64,000 nucleotides of DNA from Xenophilus sp003671765 (GCA_051414805.1 CP166702.1:4526001-4590000); one strand, 5' to 3'. Shown: positions 25,495 to 32,875, counted from the stretch's first letter. Notes: generated by a model not told the origin, from the sequence alone. Translations and numbers: made by a program.

Positions 25495-26064
25495 TCAGGC
25501 CTGTGCGTCGGGCTTCGGGTACTCGACGCGCAGCACTTCGACTTCCTGCGTGCCGCCCGGCGTCACCAGCTTCACCACGTCGCCGACCCGCGTCTTGAGC
25601 AGTGTTCGGGCCACGGGTGAGATCCAGCTGACCTGCTGGCGCGCGCTTTCGGCTTCGTCGATGCCCAGGATGGTCACCGTGCGCTCCACGCCCTCTTCGT
25701 CGGCATAGGTCACCGTCGCGCCGAAGAACACCTGCTCGCCACCATGGCGGATGGACGGGTCGGTGACCTCCGCGATCTCCAACCGCTTCGTCAGGAACCG
25801 GATGCGCCGGTCGATCTCGCGCAGACGCTTCTTGCCGTAGAGGTAGTCGCCGTTCTCGGAGCGGTCGCCGTTCTTGGCGGCCCAATGCACCGCTTCGACG
25901 ACCTTCGGCCGCTCGTTGTCCATGAGATCGAGCAACTCGGAACGAAGGCGCGCGTAGCCCTGCGGCGTGATGTAGTTCTTGCCGCCAGGGGGCAAGGGCG
26001 GCAGGCCACCGGCCTCGCCATCCTCGTCGTCGGCGTCGCTTTCCTTCGTGAAGGCTTTGCTCAT
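25495..26064 (-). CDS. greB: Transcription elongation factor GreB
   Basis: The 189-residue protein begins with a polar leader and then NYITPQGYARLRSELLDL, the Gre coiled coil whose tip carries NGDRSENGDYLYGKKRLREID with the acidic residues that enter the RNA polymerase channel. The C-terminal FKBP-like domain has the GreB-type FGATVTYADEEG and ISWISP-like segment (QVSWISPVA). It rescues backtracked polymerase by stimulating RNA cleavage. It converges with spoT, with 18 bases between the stops. Confidence 0.95.
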   Translation of the reverse strand: MSKAFTKESDADDEDGEAGGLPPLPPGGKNYITPQGYARLRSELLDLMDNERPKVVEAVHWAAKNGDRSENGDYLYGKKRLREIDRRIRFLTKRLEIAEVTDPSIRHGGEQVFFGATVTYADEEGVERTVTILGIDEAESARQQVSWISPVARTLLKTRVGDVVKLVTPGGTQEVEVLRVEYPKPDAQA

Positions 26065-26094
26065 TGGGGGAGCTTATGCGCGCAGCGGGCAAAC

Positions 26095-26131
26095 AAAAAA
26101 AGAAAAGCCCGCAACTTTCGTTGCGGGCTTT
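26095..26131 (-). terminator. Rho-independent terminator downstream of tRNA-Arg remnant
   Basis: An 11-bp inverted repeat (AAAGCCCGCAA / TTGCGGGCTTT) with loop CTTTCG is followed on the minus strand by a T-rich tract (TTCTTTTTTTG). It lies 5 bases beyond the CCA end of the tRNA-Arg fragment, so it is the native terminator of the original tRNA gene, and it also serves greB upstream sequence as insulator. Confidence 0.88.
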
Positions 26132-26135
26132 GAAG

Positions 26136-26181
26136 TGGTGCGGCTGGCAGGAATCGAACCCACGACCCCTTGGTTCGTAGT
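26136..26181 (-). pseudogene. Displaced 3' half of tRNA-Arg(ACG): probable attachment-site remnant
   Basis: Read on the minus strand the segment has the anticodon loop CTACGAA, right anticodon stem CCAAG, the T arm GTGGG-TTCGATT-CCTGC, acceptor CAGCCGC and ACCA. The 5' half is missing: upstream bases (GTTCCGAA) do not pair with the anticodon stem and no D arm or 5' acceptor (GCGGCTG expected) is present. This is the classic result of integration into a tRNA gene, where the original 3' half is pushed to one end of the element. The element side is to the right. Confidence 0.75.
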
Positions 26182-26418
26182 TCGGAACTCGCTGCTAAGT
26201 CGTTGATTTAATTGACCTTGCGGATCGCCCGTTCCATCGAATCTGCACTGTTCGGCACAGCGAGTCAGCAGCCACTCCCCCAAAAGTCCCCACCGGCATG
26301 TTTCGGTCGAAACAGGGCTTGGCGGAGCCCGCTGCCGCGTCGCGGTCTTATCCATCCATTCCCGTGGTGCAACCGCCTTCAACATGCAGAGGACAGTATC
26401 AGGTGACATGCGAATCCG

Positions 26419-27069
26419 CTATTCGTGTTCTAAATCCCAGCGCACACTCGTTACTACCACTTGGTAAACGTTGTATACAAACGACTTCAGCAGCATTATC
26501 AAATACCAAGTCCAACACGCAAATATTGTCGCCGACACTCCCAACAAGACTCTGTACTGATTGTTAATTTCTAGCCCTATCACGCCGGTCGCAAGCCTAG
26601 CCAATTGCGTTAATGGGCCATTGGGCTGGCCGAAGTACACAACGAGAACGCAAATAGACAGATATGAGACGTAATGGGCAAACGCCAGCATAAATGCAGA
26701 AAGGTTGTACTTGAGGTAACTTTCGCCTGTATTCTCGTACTCCAGTTTCGCCATGGCCGAGAAAACGCCAGGCTTGGTTACCGTAACAAAAACTGTAAAC
26801 CCAGCGATAAGAAAACCTAAGATTGAGGGGACCACTGCCGTGCCCAATTTGATAGTCTCTTTTAAAAGCAGCGAACCGCTATTCGGCTCGCCAAACAACA
26901 ACGTGGCGACAAAGACTATTCCGACGAGCACCGTGGAGTAAATGTTGAATTTGCTGGAAGGGAACTTGTAGCTCAGCCAGTACAGTTGAAGCAGGTTCTT
27001 CTCTGCCGTCAGCTGCGCCGGAGGCAAGCCATCGCTACCCTCCCGCAATATTGGTGAGTTTTTCTGCAT
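26419..27069 (-). CDS. Four-helix membrane protein, RexB/KwaA-like candidate effector
   Basis: The 216-residue protein has four hydrophobic spans: STVLVGIVFVATLLF, a second in AVVPSILGFLIAGFTVFVTV, a third in FMLAFAHYVSYLSICVLVVYF and a fourth in VLLGVSATIFACWTWYLIMLL. The N-terminal 35 residues and C-terminal tail are cytoplasmic-looking. It overlaps the upstream gene by 35 bases, so translation is coupled. Base composition is clearly more AT-rich than the core. A four-span partner translated right after a soluble sensor is the layout of RexA-RexB and of Kiwa. I infer a membrane-acting effector; sequence identity to those families has not been shown. Confidence 0.6.
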   Translation of the reverse strand: MQKNSPILREGSDGLPPAQLTAEKNLLQLYWLSYKFPSSKFNIYSTVLVGIVFVATLLFGEPNSGSLLLKETIKLGTAVVPSILGFLIAGFTVFVTVTKPGVFSAMAKLEYENTGESYLKYNLSAFMLAFAHYVSYLSICVLVVYFGQPNGPLTQLARLATGVIGLEINNQYRVLLGVSATIFACWTWYLIMLLKSFVYNVYQVVVTSVRWDLEHE

Positions 27070-28057
27070 TTTCGGGTGATATTTGGGGCTTGCTTACCAC
27101 CAATATCTTGGCCGCTATGAGGCGACGGAAAGCATCGAACATCGAGTGTGCATCTTTCTTCACATTTCCAGTAAGCTCAAGCGGCTCCTTTACGGAAACT
27201 TCCTCGTTGCTGCCACTCAATTTCGCGTTGTATTCCCCGACACCTCGGAGAGTGACAATTGCGTTGCCGTCCATTGCGGGTGCAATTTGCTTAAATGTCT
27301 GTTGCTTATTTAAGCCATCGGTGTTGCGATGTAGCAATGTCGTAGCGTCGGAATTAACTTGTTTGCGTGCCGCCTGCACTGATGCAAAAAGCCTGTCATT
27401 GTTGATTTCGGCATTAGGCCGCACCACTTTAATCGCAACCTCTTTCAGCACTTTGAACTGAGAAACAAAGTCCCGTAAATTTCGGCTGCCAGCCATGGCA
27501 ACGATTTCCACTGTCGGCGCCGGAAACGCTTCGCTAAGCGCACGTTTAGTCACGCGAGCGATGCTGGGGTTATTGGCGCGCAACGCTCTATTATCCTCCA
27601 CAATCTCATTGATATAATTTCGCCAACGATTTTTTAGCAGTAACTCGATAGTTGTTCGAAACGCAGCCAAGCCCGGCGCGCCAGCAACCTCTTTTGAGTA
27701 CATCAACTTATGGTCCGATAAAGTCAATGCAAATATTGCGGACGGCGCGCTCGGTAGTCGATCATAATCACTAATCAATTTCCCGTCGACAAGAATTTGA
27801 TCCCGTCTGAGGACGGTATCCATCACGAATTTTCCGACGATCGCTGGCTCCATTACCCGCCCCCGATCAACAAAACTGGTAAGGACTACTAATTCAACGT
27901 CTAAGAGCAGGTACCTCGAGCCGCCATATATACGAACTCGGTGCCCGCTTAAAAATGCAGGCAAAACTATTTCGTTCAAATAGTCAAGGAGAACCTTATT
28001 TTCGCCAAAATGGCATATGAAATTTGCAAACTCTATAACTTGGCGATAGCTGCGCAT
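27035..28057 (-). CDS. RexA/KwaB-like soluble protein, candidate sensor of a two-gene defence system
   Basis: The ATG at 28057 (AAAGGA upstream) is preferred to one eight codons earlier, giving 340 residues without membrane segments. The N-terminal third has HRVRIYGGSRYLLLDVEL and then SAIFALTLSDHKLMYSKEVAGAPGLAAFRTTIELLL, a strand-turn-helix layout that recalls RexA of phage lambda (a beta strand, a 'GP' turn, then a helix). The centre has a Val/Ile-rich strand LKEVAIKVVRPN, and the C-terminus VTLRGVGEYNAKLSG. The resemblance is by eye and weak. The gene is AT-rich, is bounded by tRNA remnants, and is coupled to a four-span membrane protein, which together suggest an abortive-infection pair. 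Confidence 0.5.
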   Translation of the reverse strand: MRSYRQVIEFANFICHFGENKVLLDYLNEIVLPAFLSGHRVRIYGGSRYLLLDVELVVLTSFVDRGRVMEPAIVGKFVMDTVLRRDQILVDGKLISDYDRLPSAPSAIFALTLSDHKLMYSKEVAGAPGLAAFRTTIELLLKNRWRNYINEIVEDNRALRANNPSIARVTKRALSEAFPAPTVEIVAMAGSRNLRDFVSQFKVLKEVAIKVVRPNAEINNDRLFASVQAARKQVNSDATTLLHRNTDGLNKQQTFKQIAPAMDGNAIVTLRGVGEYNAKLSGSNEEVSVKEPLELTGNVKKDAHSMFDAFRRLIAAKILVVSKPQISPENAEKLTNIAGG

Positions 28058-28337
28058 ACATTCCTTTGCGATCGATTGCAACGAATGTAGCTGCTTTGGA
28101 ACAGTGTGTGACAGGGGTTCCTACCAAGGATTGAGAGTGTTCGCTCTGGAGCCACGCTGCCTAGCAACAAGCGCGGCGCGCGGGCCATTGCGGCACTCCA
28201 GAAGGCGCCGCAAGTCGGGAACGGCCGCCATCGGTCCTGCCTGAAGTCTTGCCGACGACTCTGCTGGGAAGCTGCCGCCGGCGCGCCTACCCGCCACCCG
28301 TGTAGACGATTATCAGTTTCGCCGTCAGGCGAGCACC

Positions 28338-28385
28338 GGACTGTCAATCCATAGGTCCCTGATTCGAGCCCAGGTCGGGGAGCCA
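28338..28385 (+). pseudogene. Decayed 3' half of tRNA-Asn: probable second attachment-site remnant
   Basis: The plus strand reads GGACTGTCAATCC, AGGTCCCTGATTCGAGCC and CAGGTCGGGGAGCCA, which matches the 3' half of tRNA-Asn(GTT) except for changes in the anticodon loop (TTAA to TCAA), the anticodon stem and the last T-stem pair. The 5' acceptor TCCCCGA is absent upstream. The remnant is followed by a terminator, as the chromosomal gene would be. Its decay suggests an old scar that no longer yields a tRNA. Element DNA would lie to its left. Confidence 0.65.
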
Positions 28386-28407
28386 ATCAAACCCTCGTGG
28401 TTCTTGA

Positions 28408-28447
28408 ATGCCCTGCTATCACAGCGATAGCGGGGCATTTTCTTTTT
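28408..28447 (+). terminator. Rho-independent terminator after the tRNA-Asn remnant
   Basis: The hairpin ATGCCC-t-GCTATC / GATAGC-g-GGGCAT with a 4-base loop is followed by TTTTCTTTTTT on the plus strand. It is placed 22 bases after the CCA end, as for a native tRNA terminator, and supports reading 28338-28385 as a chromosomal tRNA end. Confidence 0.88.
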
Positions 28448-28510
28448 TGGCGGCTCATTTGGCAGTTGCCAAATATCCAGCAGTACCGCGCGGCGTACAG
28501 CTTTGGTGGT

Positions 28511-28903
28511 ATGGCTGCGGTCTCCGAGCTTTTGCAGAATCTCAAGCACTGCATTGGCGCAATGGAGGATCGCATGCGAAGCCACAATGGTCTACAAATC
28601 TTCGAGCACGGCGAAGACCTTCCGGATTCGACCGTCCCTGTGGACCGGTCGCTACCACCATCCCGCTACGGGTACAAGTTGGCTGATGAGTCCGGGGTGC
28701 AGCGCTGGGTGGCAGGCACAGAGAGCGATTTTCAGCGTGTCAGCGCCGCACTGGGTGATCTGGCTGACGACACTCATACATTCAGTTGTGAGCAGCTGAG
28801 CCCTACAGTTTGTGGAATGAGCGGCTGCAGCGCAATCACGGCTTGCCGCATGGTGTACGACGCTGCCGGCAAGTACTACGTCTGCAGATGCGTGAAGCTG
28901 TAG
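28511..28903 (+). CDS. Hypothetical Cys-rich small protein
   Basis: From the ATG at 28511 the product is 130 residues. The N-terminal half is polar; the last 45 residues hold five Cys (CEQ, VCGMSGC, TACRMV, YVCRC) with hydrophobic spacing. No signal peptide or known metal motif is clear. The frame extends upstream through the tRNA terminator, so an earlier start is unlikely. No family recognised. It lies just outside the tRNA-Asn scar on the chromosomal or prophage side. Confidence 0.5.
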   Translation: MAAVSELLQNLKHCIGAMEDRMRSHNGLQIFEHGEDLPDSTVPVDRSLPPSRYGYKLADESGVQRWVAGTESDFQRVSAALGDLADDTHTFSCEQLSPTVCGMSGCSAITACRMVYDAAGKYYVCRCVKL

Positions 28904-29085
28904 TGGCTGTGTGAGCGAAACTGATATTTCGCTCGTGTCCCGCAGGCGGAAGTTCGAAAAGGGGCTGGTTTAGGCCTCGATCGTTGCATCAAATTTCGTC
29001 GCCATCTCCGCGCCGAATGCTCCTGCTACCTTGGTCAGATTGCCGAGCTTTGGCGGCCACGTCATGGGACTAACGCACGCAATCA

Positions 29086-29101
29086 CTGTATTCTCATACA
29101 G
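29086..29101 (+). promoter_or_regulatory. LexA/SOS box overlapping a start codon
   Basis: CTGT-ATTCTCAT-ACAG fits the proteobacterial LexA consensus CTGT-N8-ACAG exactly, and flanking bases extend the palindrome (CACTGTAT / ATACAGTG, 29084-29103). The last G is the first base of the GTG start codon of the next gene, so LexA bound here would block its transcription and translation start region. Confidence 0.8.
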
Positions 29102-29433
29102 TGCTCTGCAAGGTCTATTTCGCCAACAGCAAGGGCCTGTCCCGCCCCAAGGACGAGGTGCGCAAGAGCCCGCGCATCGGCGAGCTGCGCCTGCGCCTGA
29201 TGAGCCGCTACGGCGCGGTGGTCAGTCATCCGGAGACCGGCCGCTACCTGCTGCCCGCGATGGATGCCGTGACTATCACGATTAAGGCCCGGGGCGTGTT
29301 GCTGGAAGGCACCGAGTTGATCCCCCGCCGGGCCGGCCGGAAGGCGGCGTATGACATGTACGCGCAGATATGGTGGTGCGTGCCGGTCTTCGACTCGGTC
29401 GTGCTCGACGACCTCAGCGTCGGCGATGTCTAG
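29101..29433 (+). CDS. Hypothetical protein under a LexA box (SOS-inducible)
   Basis: The 110-residue product begins at a GTG fused to the LexA box, with LCKVYFANSKGLSR, and has GRYLLPAMDAVTITIKARGVLLEG and a Trp-rich segment (QIWWCVPVFDSV). I do not recognise a family. The position of the operator directly on the start indicates DNA-damage induction. It converges with the SRAP gene, whose stop overlaps its own by 4 bases. A link to DNA repair through both the SOS control and the SRAP neighbour is plausible but inferred. Confidence 0.7.
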   Translation: MLCKVYFANSKGLSRPKDEVRKSPRIGELRLRLMSRYGAVVSHPETGRYLLPAMDAVTITIKARGVLLEGTELIPRRAGRKAAYDMYAQIWWCVPVFDSVVLDDLSVGDV

Positions 29434-30164
29434 AAGAGGTCGGCGGCCTCGGCCTTGGCAGCCGGCGGGTCGGCGGGCGCGGCGTCGAATTCTTCAGCTG
29501 GCGTCAGCTTGATGAGCACCCTCGCCTCCTCGATCGTGCCGCGGAGCCACTGGTCTACGTCGACCTGCTCCAGCAGCACCAGGCTGCGCTTGTCCTGCTT
29601 GTCGGCCCCGAGCCGGGGATCCGGCTTGTGCATGCGCGTCATCAGCGGGTGCGCGTCGGCGTTGACGGTCACCATCGTGTAGCTGGGCACGACCTCGCCC
29701 GTCGCCGGGTCCGTCCACTCGCTCCACAGCCCGGCGACGCTCCACGGCTGGCCATCGGCCCGCAGGAAACGCCACCAGACGTTCGCGCCGGTCTCCCAGT
29801 TGGGCTCGAAGAACAGACGGGCCGGCACGATGCAGCGCTGGCCGCGCTTCCAGGCGTCGCGGTAGGTCGGCCGACTGGCGAGCGTTTCCTGCCGGGCGTT
29901 CACGGTGCTGATGCGCTTGGGCTTGTCGCCCGGGCCGCGCGAGCGGCTCATCGGGATCCGCGTCTCGCTGTCAGGAGGGATCATTCCCCACTGCGCCAGC
30001 TGTGCCGTGCGCTCACCATCGCCGTCCAGGCGCACGATCGGACCAGTGGCCAGCGGGAACAGCTCGCGCGCCTTGAACAGCCCGGGCGGCATGCGCTTGC
30101 CGGCGCCGAGCTGCCAGAAGTCCTCGAGCTCGCGCATCTCGGGAGGGATGTAGCGGGTGCACAT
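29430..30164 (-). CDS. SRAP domain protein (HMCES/YedK family)
   Basis: The start at 30164 gives Met-Cys at the N-terminus, as required: Cys2 becomes the terminal residue that forms a covalent thiazolidine link with abasic sites in single-stranded DNA. Other family blocks are present: AQWGMIPP, NARQETLASRPTYRDAWKRGQRCIVPARLFFEP, SVAGLWSEW and the late TVNADAHPLMTRMHKPDP, which contains the catalytic His. About 244 residues, normal for the family. It shields abasic sites during replication. It lies beside a LexA-controlled gene. Whether this pair belongs to the host or to the prophage cannot be decided here. Confidence 0.93.
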   Translation of the reverse strand: MCTRYIPPEMRELEDFWQLGAGKRMPPGLFKARELFPLATGPIVRLDGDGERTAQLAQWGMIPPDSETRIPMSRSRGPGDKPKRISTVNARQETLASRPTYRDAWKRGQRCIVPARLFFEPNWETGANVWWRFLRADGQPWSVAGLWSEWTDPATGEVVPSYTMVTVNADAHPLMTRMHKPDPRLGADKQDKRSLVLLEQVDVDQWLRGTIEEARVLIKLTPAEEFDAAPADPPAAKAEAADLF

Positions 30165-30198
30165 GGGCGCCATGATGCCAGCGGAGTAGCATGTGCCG

Positions 30199-30438
30199 AT
30201 GGAGAACGAAGACGACGACCCTGTGGGGCCTGCCCCCGCCCCTGCCGACCCGATCGGCGTCTACACCGAGCTGGCTGTGCAGACTGGCCTGGTACGACCA
30301 GGCGACAAGCTCGACCAGAACCTGATCGACTTTGCCGCAGCGCTGGTCGACCGCTGCGCCCGCGTCGGGGACCGCTACGGCGACGGCGAGGCTGGCGGCA
30401 ATGCCGGCGAGCACATCAGGGCCGAGTACTTGCCCTGA
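30199..30438 (+). CDS. Small hypothetical protein
   Basis: The 79-residue acidic protein starts MENEDDDP and includes GVYTELAVQTGLVRPGDKLDQNLIDFAAALVDRCARVGDRYG, a helical pattern often seen in short phage or plasmid proteins. It is divergent from the SRAP gene (35 bases between starts). A GTG two codons upstream is possible. No family or motif that gives a function. Confidence 0.6.
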   Translation: MENEDDDPVGPAPAPADPIGVYTELAVQTGLVRPGDKLDQNLIDFAAALVDRCARVGDRYGDGEAGGNAGEHIRAEYLP

Positions 30439-30445
30439 CGGCCCG

Positions 30446-30709
30446 TCAATAGCCGGCTTCTGCCTCAAGCAAACGCAGAAACCCGAATTCGCTCGGCGAC
30501 AAACTGGCCCAATCCGAGCGTGAGTGGCGAGCCTGATTGCACGCGTGACAGGCGGCTGCGATGTTCGATCTGCGGTCGGTCCCGCCACTGCACCTTGGGC
30601 GAAGGTGCTCGGCAGTTGCGTCGCGCCCCATTGGTCGGCAGCAATAGATACAGAGGCCCCGCTGCTCTAGAGCAGCGAATCGTCGGTGCTTTTGTTTGCG
30701 AGTAGCCAT
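30446..30709 (-). CDS. HNH endonuclease
   Basis: The 87-residue protein has CIYCCRPM at residues 20-27, then AEHLRPRCSGGTDRRSNIAAACHACNQARH, the HNH beta-beta-alpha metal finger with its Cys pairs, catalytic His and Asn. The ATG at 30709 is preferred over an earlier frame Met because upstream residues are outside the domain. Small HNH proteins near phage ends often assist terminase in packaging. It converges with the small gene at 30199 and lies beyond the lysis genes. Confidence 0.85.
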   Translation of the reverse strand: MATRKQKHRRFAALEQRGLCIYCCRPMGRDATAEHLRPRCSGGTDRRSNIAAACHACNQARHSRSDWASLSPSEFGFLRLLEAEAGY

Positions 30710-30851
30710 TTCGAGGAACTCCAAAGGTAGGTCTTTGAGTCCCCGATCGCTTTGCGAGAGCGGGCAGCCGTCCATGGACAGCCGGGTGCAGCGTTGCGCA
30801 CGGTCGGGCGAATGCTCGAGCGCCCGAAGTTTAGCGACGGGTCCCGCGAAA

Positions 30852-31412
30852 CTACTTGGCGGCTCGGATTTCGGCCAACTTGCGCACGGCGTCGCCGCTG
30901 CGCTTGCTCCCAGCCGAAGAGCCCAGCCAGTAGTTGCACACCTGCCCGAAGCCCAGCAGCAGCCCGCCGAACAGCGTGTTGAGCAGGTTGGCTTGCCGTT
31001 CGTCCCACGCGCGGTCGATCACGAACAGCAGGACCACGCAAGCGAAAAAGCCGAGCGTGATGATGGTGCTGATGACCACCGGCGCCCAAGCAATGTTGCT
31101 GCCCGCCTGGGCCAGCGCGACAGTTTGCTGCCGGGCGTTCTGCGCGTCGGCCAGCGACGCTTGGTCGCGCTGGGCGTCGATGCGCTCCATTTCCAGCTTG
31201 AAGGTGTTTTCTGCCTCGCGCAGGGCCACGACCTGCTCACCGCTCAGGCCACCGCTCAGCGCCTCCTCGACATCTGCCTGAGAGGCGTTCGGGTTGCCGA
31301 GCAGCTTGTCGCCGATCACCTTCACTGCGGCGCCGACAAGTGGCCCCCCGAAAGCGCTGGCCAGGCCGGGTGCCACCGCCTGCAGGGCTGATTTCCAGTC
31401 GAAGTCGGCCAT
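30852..31412 (-). CDS. Phage holin (3TM type)
   Basis: The 186-residue protein starts with a Gly/Ala helix (PGLASAFGGPLVGAAVKVIG), an alpha-helical charged middle and two C-terminal hydrophobic spans (WAPVVISTIITLGFFACVVLLFVI and LLNTLFGGLLLGFGQVCNYWLG). This matches the holin family with one N-terminal and two C-terminal membrane helices. It would make membrane lesions that release the lysozyme. It follows the lysozyme gene by 2 bases and ends the leftward late array. Confidence 0.8.
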   Translation of the reverse strand: MADFDWKSALQAVAPGLASAFGGPLVGAAVKVIGDKLLGNPNASQADVEEALSGGLSGEQVVALREAENTFKLEMERIDAQRDQASLADAQNARQQTVALAQAGSNIAWAPVVISTIITLGFFACVVLLFVIDRAWDERQANLLNTLFGGLLLGFGQVCNYWLGSSAGSKRSGDAVRKLAEIRAAK

Positions 31413-31414
31413 GG

Positions 31415-31930
31415 TCAGTTGTCCTGTGCAGCGTATTCGAGTTGACAGGCAACTCGATTGGTCCAGCCCTTCCCGTAAGTGCCCCAGGTGCTCAGGCTGG
31501 TGTAGTAGCGCAAGCGCGCCGCATTGAATCGCATCAGCACGTCGTTCTTGTCCATCGCCTTGATGGCGGCAAGGGTGCGAGGGCCGAAGACGCCGTCCTC
31601 CGCAACGCCGACAACGCGCTGCAGTTGTCGCTTCGCTGTGCCCATGCTGGCGTTGACGGCGAAGTCCCACATCTGAAAGACGATCGCCGGGTCGATTTCA
31701 TCGGCACCGATTTTGTCCCACCAGTCGCGGCGGTAGATCGACTTCGCCTGATCGAGCGTCAGATTCTTGATGTCCAGGTCGGGATACGTGTTGGCGGCGA
31801 TGCCGAACTTCGTGCCCTTGAGGGCGCCGACATTGGGCCGACCGCCAGTCCAGTTGCCCGGGTCTCGCGGATCGTCGCTGTATCCGGCCTCGTGACCGAT
31901 CAACCGGTCGAGTGCTTCGTCGAAAGTCAT
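31415..31930 (-). CDS. Phage lysozyme, glycoside hydrolase family 108
   Basis: The 171-residue protein begins TFDEALDRLIGHEAGYSDDPRDPGNWTGG, in which Glu14 is the expected catalytic residue of the GH108 endolysin motif (EGGY...DPGGxT). It then has KFGIAANTYP, and a PG_binding_3-like C-terminal part (VVGVAEDGVFGPRTLAAIKA). It cleaves peptidoglycan at lysis. No signal peptide is present, so a holin must release it. It overlaps the upstream holin-like gene by 4 bases. Confidence 0.9.
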   Translation of the reverse strand: MTFDEALDRLIGHEAGYSDDPRDPGNWTGGRPNVGALKGTKFGIAANTYPDLDIKNLTLDQAKSIYRRDWWDKIGADEIDPAIVFQMWDFAVNASMGTAKRQLQRVVGVAEDGVFGPRTLAAIKAMDKNDVLMRFNAARLRYYTSLSTWGTYGKGWTNRVACQLEYAAQDN

Positions 31931-32403
31931 GGCTGTCCTCCAGGGTTGAGCCGGCCGGGCATGTAGCGCTCGGCCATGGATTCGATGAACTTGGCGCCGA
32001 TGAAGCTGGCGGTGAGCACAAGGCCCAACGTGGTCCACACATCGAGCGAGCCCTGTCGTCCGACGATGAAGGCCAGCGTGCCGGCAAGCCAAGAGCCGGC
32101 CATGTGCGACGCGCACATCAGCCAGGGGCGCGGCAGCGGCTTGTCCGGCGCCGCCGACAGCTCCCGGTCGATCCGCATCAGGAGCGCCGTCGCGCCGGCG
32201 AGACTGGAGATGACCAGCGCCAGCAGGAGCAGCACCGGCGGGATGTTCAGCGGATCGTCTGCCGTGGCGGCCATCACCGCCGCCACGGCCGGCCAGGGCA
32301 GCCACATGCCGGCGATCAGGCCCCAGATGATCCGCCGCAGCTTCGGTGCCGTGAGTTGCTGGCTGGGCTGGGTGGTGAGACGTCGTTGAAGGTCTTGCAT
32401 CAT
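31927..32403 (-). CDS. Phage membrane protein, probable holin or antiholin
   Basis: The 158-residue protein has about four hydrophobic stretches (IIWGLIAGMWLPWPAVAAVMA, PVLLLLALVISSLAGATALL, MAGSWLAGTLAFIVG, TTLGLVLTASFIGAKFI) and polar ends. It is coupled by 4-base overlaps to genes on both sides and sits just before the lysozyme. With the next upstream gene, which has the same layout, it probably helps control lysis timing. No specific family recognised. Confidence 0.65.
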   Translation of the reverse strand: MMQDLQRRLTTQPSQQLTAPKLRRIIWGLIAGMWLPWPAVAAVMAATADDPLNIPPVLLLLALVISSLAGATALLMRIDRELSAAPDKPLPRPWLMCASHMAGSWLAGTLAFIVGRQGSLDVWTTLGLVLTASFIGAKFIESMAERYMPGRLNPGGQP

Positions 32404-32873
32404 GTCCGGAGGCGGTGCCGCTGAAAGAGGTCGAGGAAGGCCACAAGGGCCGCGAAGAAGGCGTCGACCCAGAACGGCAGCACCAGCGGCCGGAACCAGC
32501 CGCCGTCGCCGGCCACGAAGACGAACGTCATGGACATCAGGCCCATGGCCAGCCCGATGTAGACGAAGTGCCTGCGGCGCTTCACCCAGGCGATCGAGAT
32601 GCGGTCGGGCAGGATGTCGTTCACGATCACATCAGCGACGCCGAGCACCGCGACGCAGGCCAGCAGTCCAACGAGCCACCAGCCCTGTGCGCCGCTCTGC
32701 GAGATGAGACGATGCGTGAGCGCCTCCGGCTCCCACCAGATCACGAGGATGGTGGCCACCGTCGAACACGCCACGAACAGGCGCGTGATCCAGTAGCGCG
32801 GCAACGTGCTGATGTGGTGCTTGCCCAGCACCTCGAGGTCGCCCCAGTTGGAGATCTCCTGTGCGCTGCGCAT
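32400..32873 (-). CDS. Phage membrane protein with four predicted spans
   Basis: The 157-residue protein from the ATG at 32873 has a polar N-terminus (AQEISNWGDLEVLGKHH) and hydrophobic spans RLFVACSTVATILVIWW, GWWLVGLLACVAVLGVADVI, VYIGLAMGLMSMTFVFV and FWVDAFFAALVAFLDLF. It precedes the second membrane protein of the lysis cassette and overlaps it by 4 bases. A holin/pinholin or superinfection-exclusion protein is possible. Not named by family. Confidence 0.65.
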   Translation of the reverse strand: MRSAQEISNWGDLEVLGKHHISTLPRYWITRLFVACSTVATILVIWWEPEALTHRLISQSGAQGWWLVGLLACVAVLGVADVIVNDILPDRISIAWVKRRRHFVYIGLAMGLMSMTFVFVAGDGGWFRPLVLPFWVDAFFAALVAFLDLFQRHRLRT

Positions 32874-32875
32874 GC

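Larger units (their letters stand above)
26065..26418. other. Chromosome-island junction 3' of a tRNA-Arg remnant
   Basis: This 354-base stretch has no protein gene. It contains a terminator on the minus strand (26095-26131), a 46-base 3' half of a tRNA (26136-26181) and then AT-richer sequence that belongs to the inserted DNA. A 23-base segment at 26196-26218 resembles one beside tRNA-Ser. The minus-strand frame reading across the tRNA remnant has the translated-tRNA look and is not a gene. Confidence 0.6.
28058..28510. other. Promoter side of the two-gene operon and tRNA-Asn remnant
   Basis: This 450-base stretch has no protein gene. It must contain the promoter of the leftward two-gene operon near 28060-28130 and holds a decayed tRNA-Asn 3' half (28338-28385) plus its terminator (28408-28447). 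The minus-strand frame across it contains the typical translated-tRNA peptide and is rejected. Confidence 0.5.

Noticed and set aside
26074..26409. Minus-strand frame across the tRNA-Arg remnant
   Set aside because: Reads through the tRNA and its terminator; same artefact.
28338..28385. Functional tRNA-Asn gene
   Set aside because: The 5' acceptor strand is missing and the anticodon loop and T stem are changed.
28033..28386. Minus-strand frame across the tRNA-Asn remnant
   Set aside because: The peptide is the translated complement of a tRNA, which often gives spurious frames.
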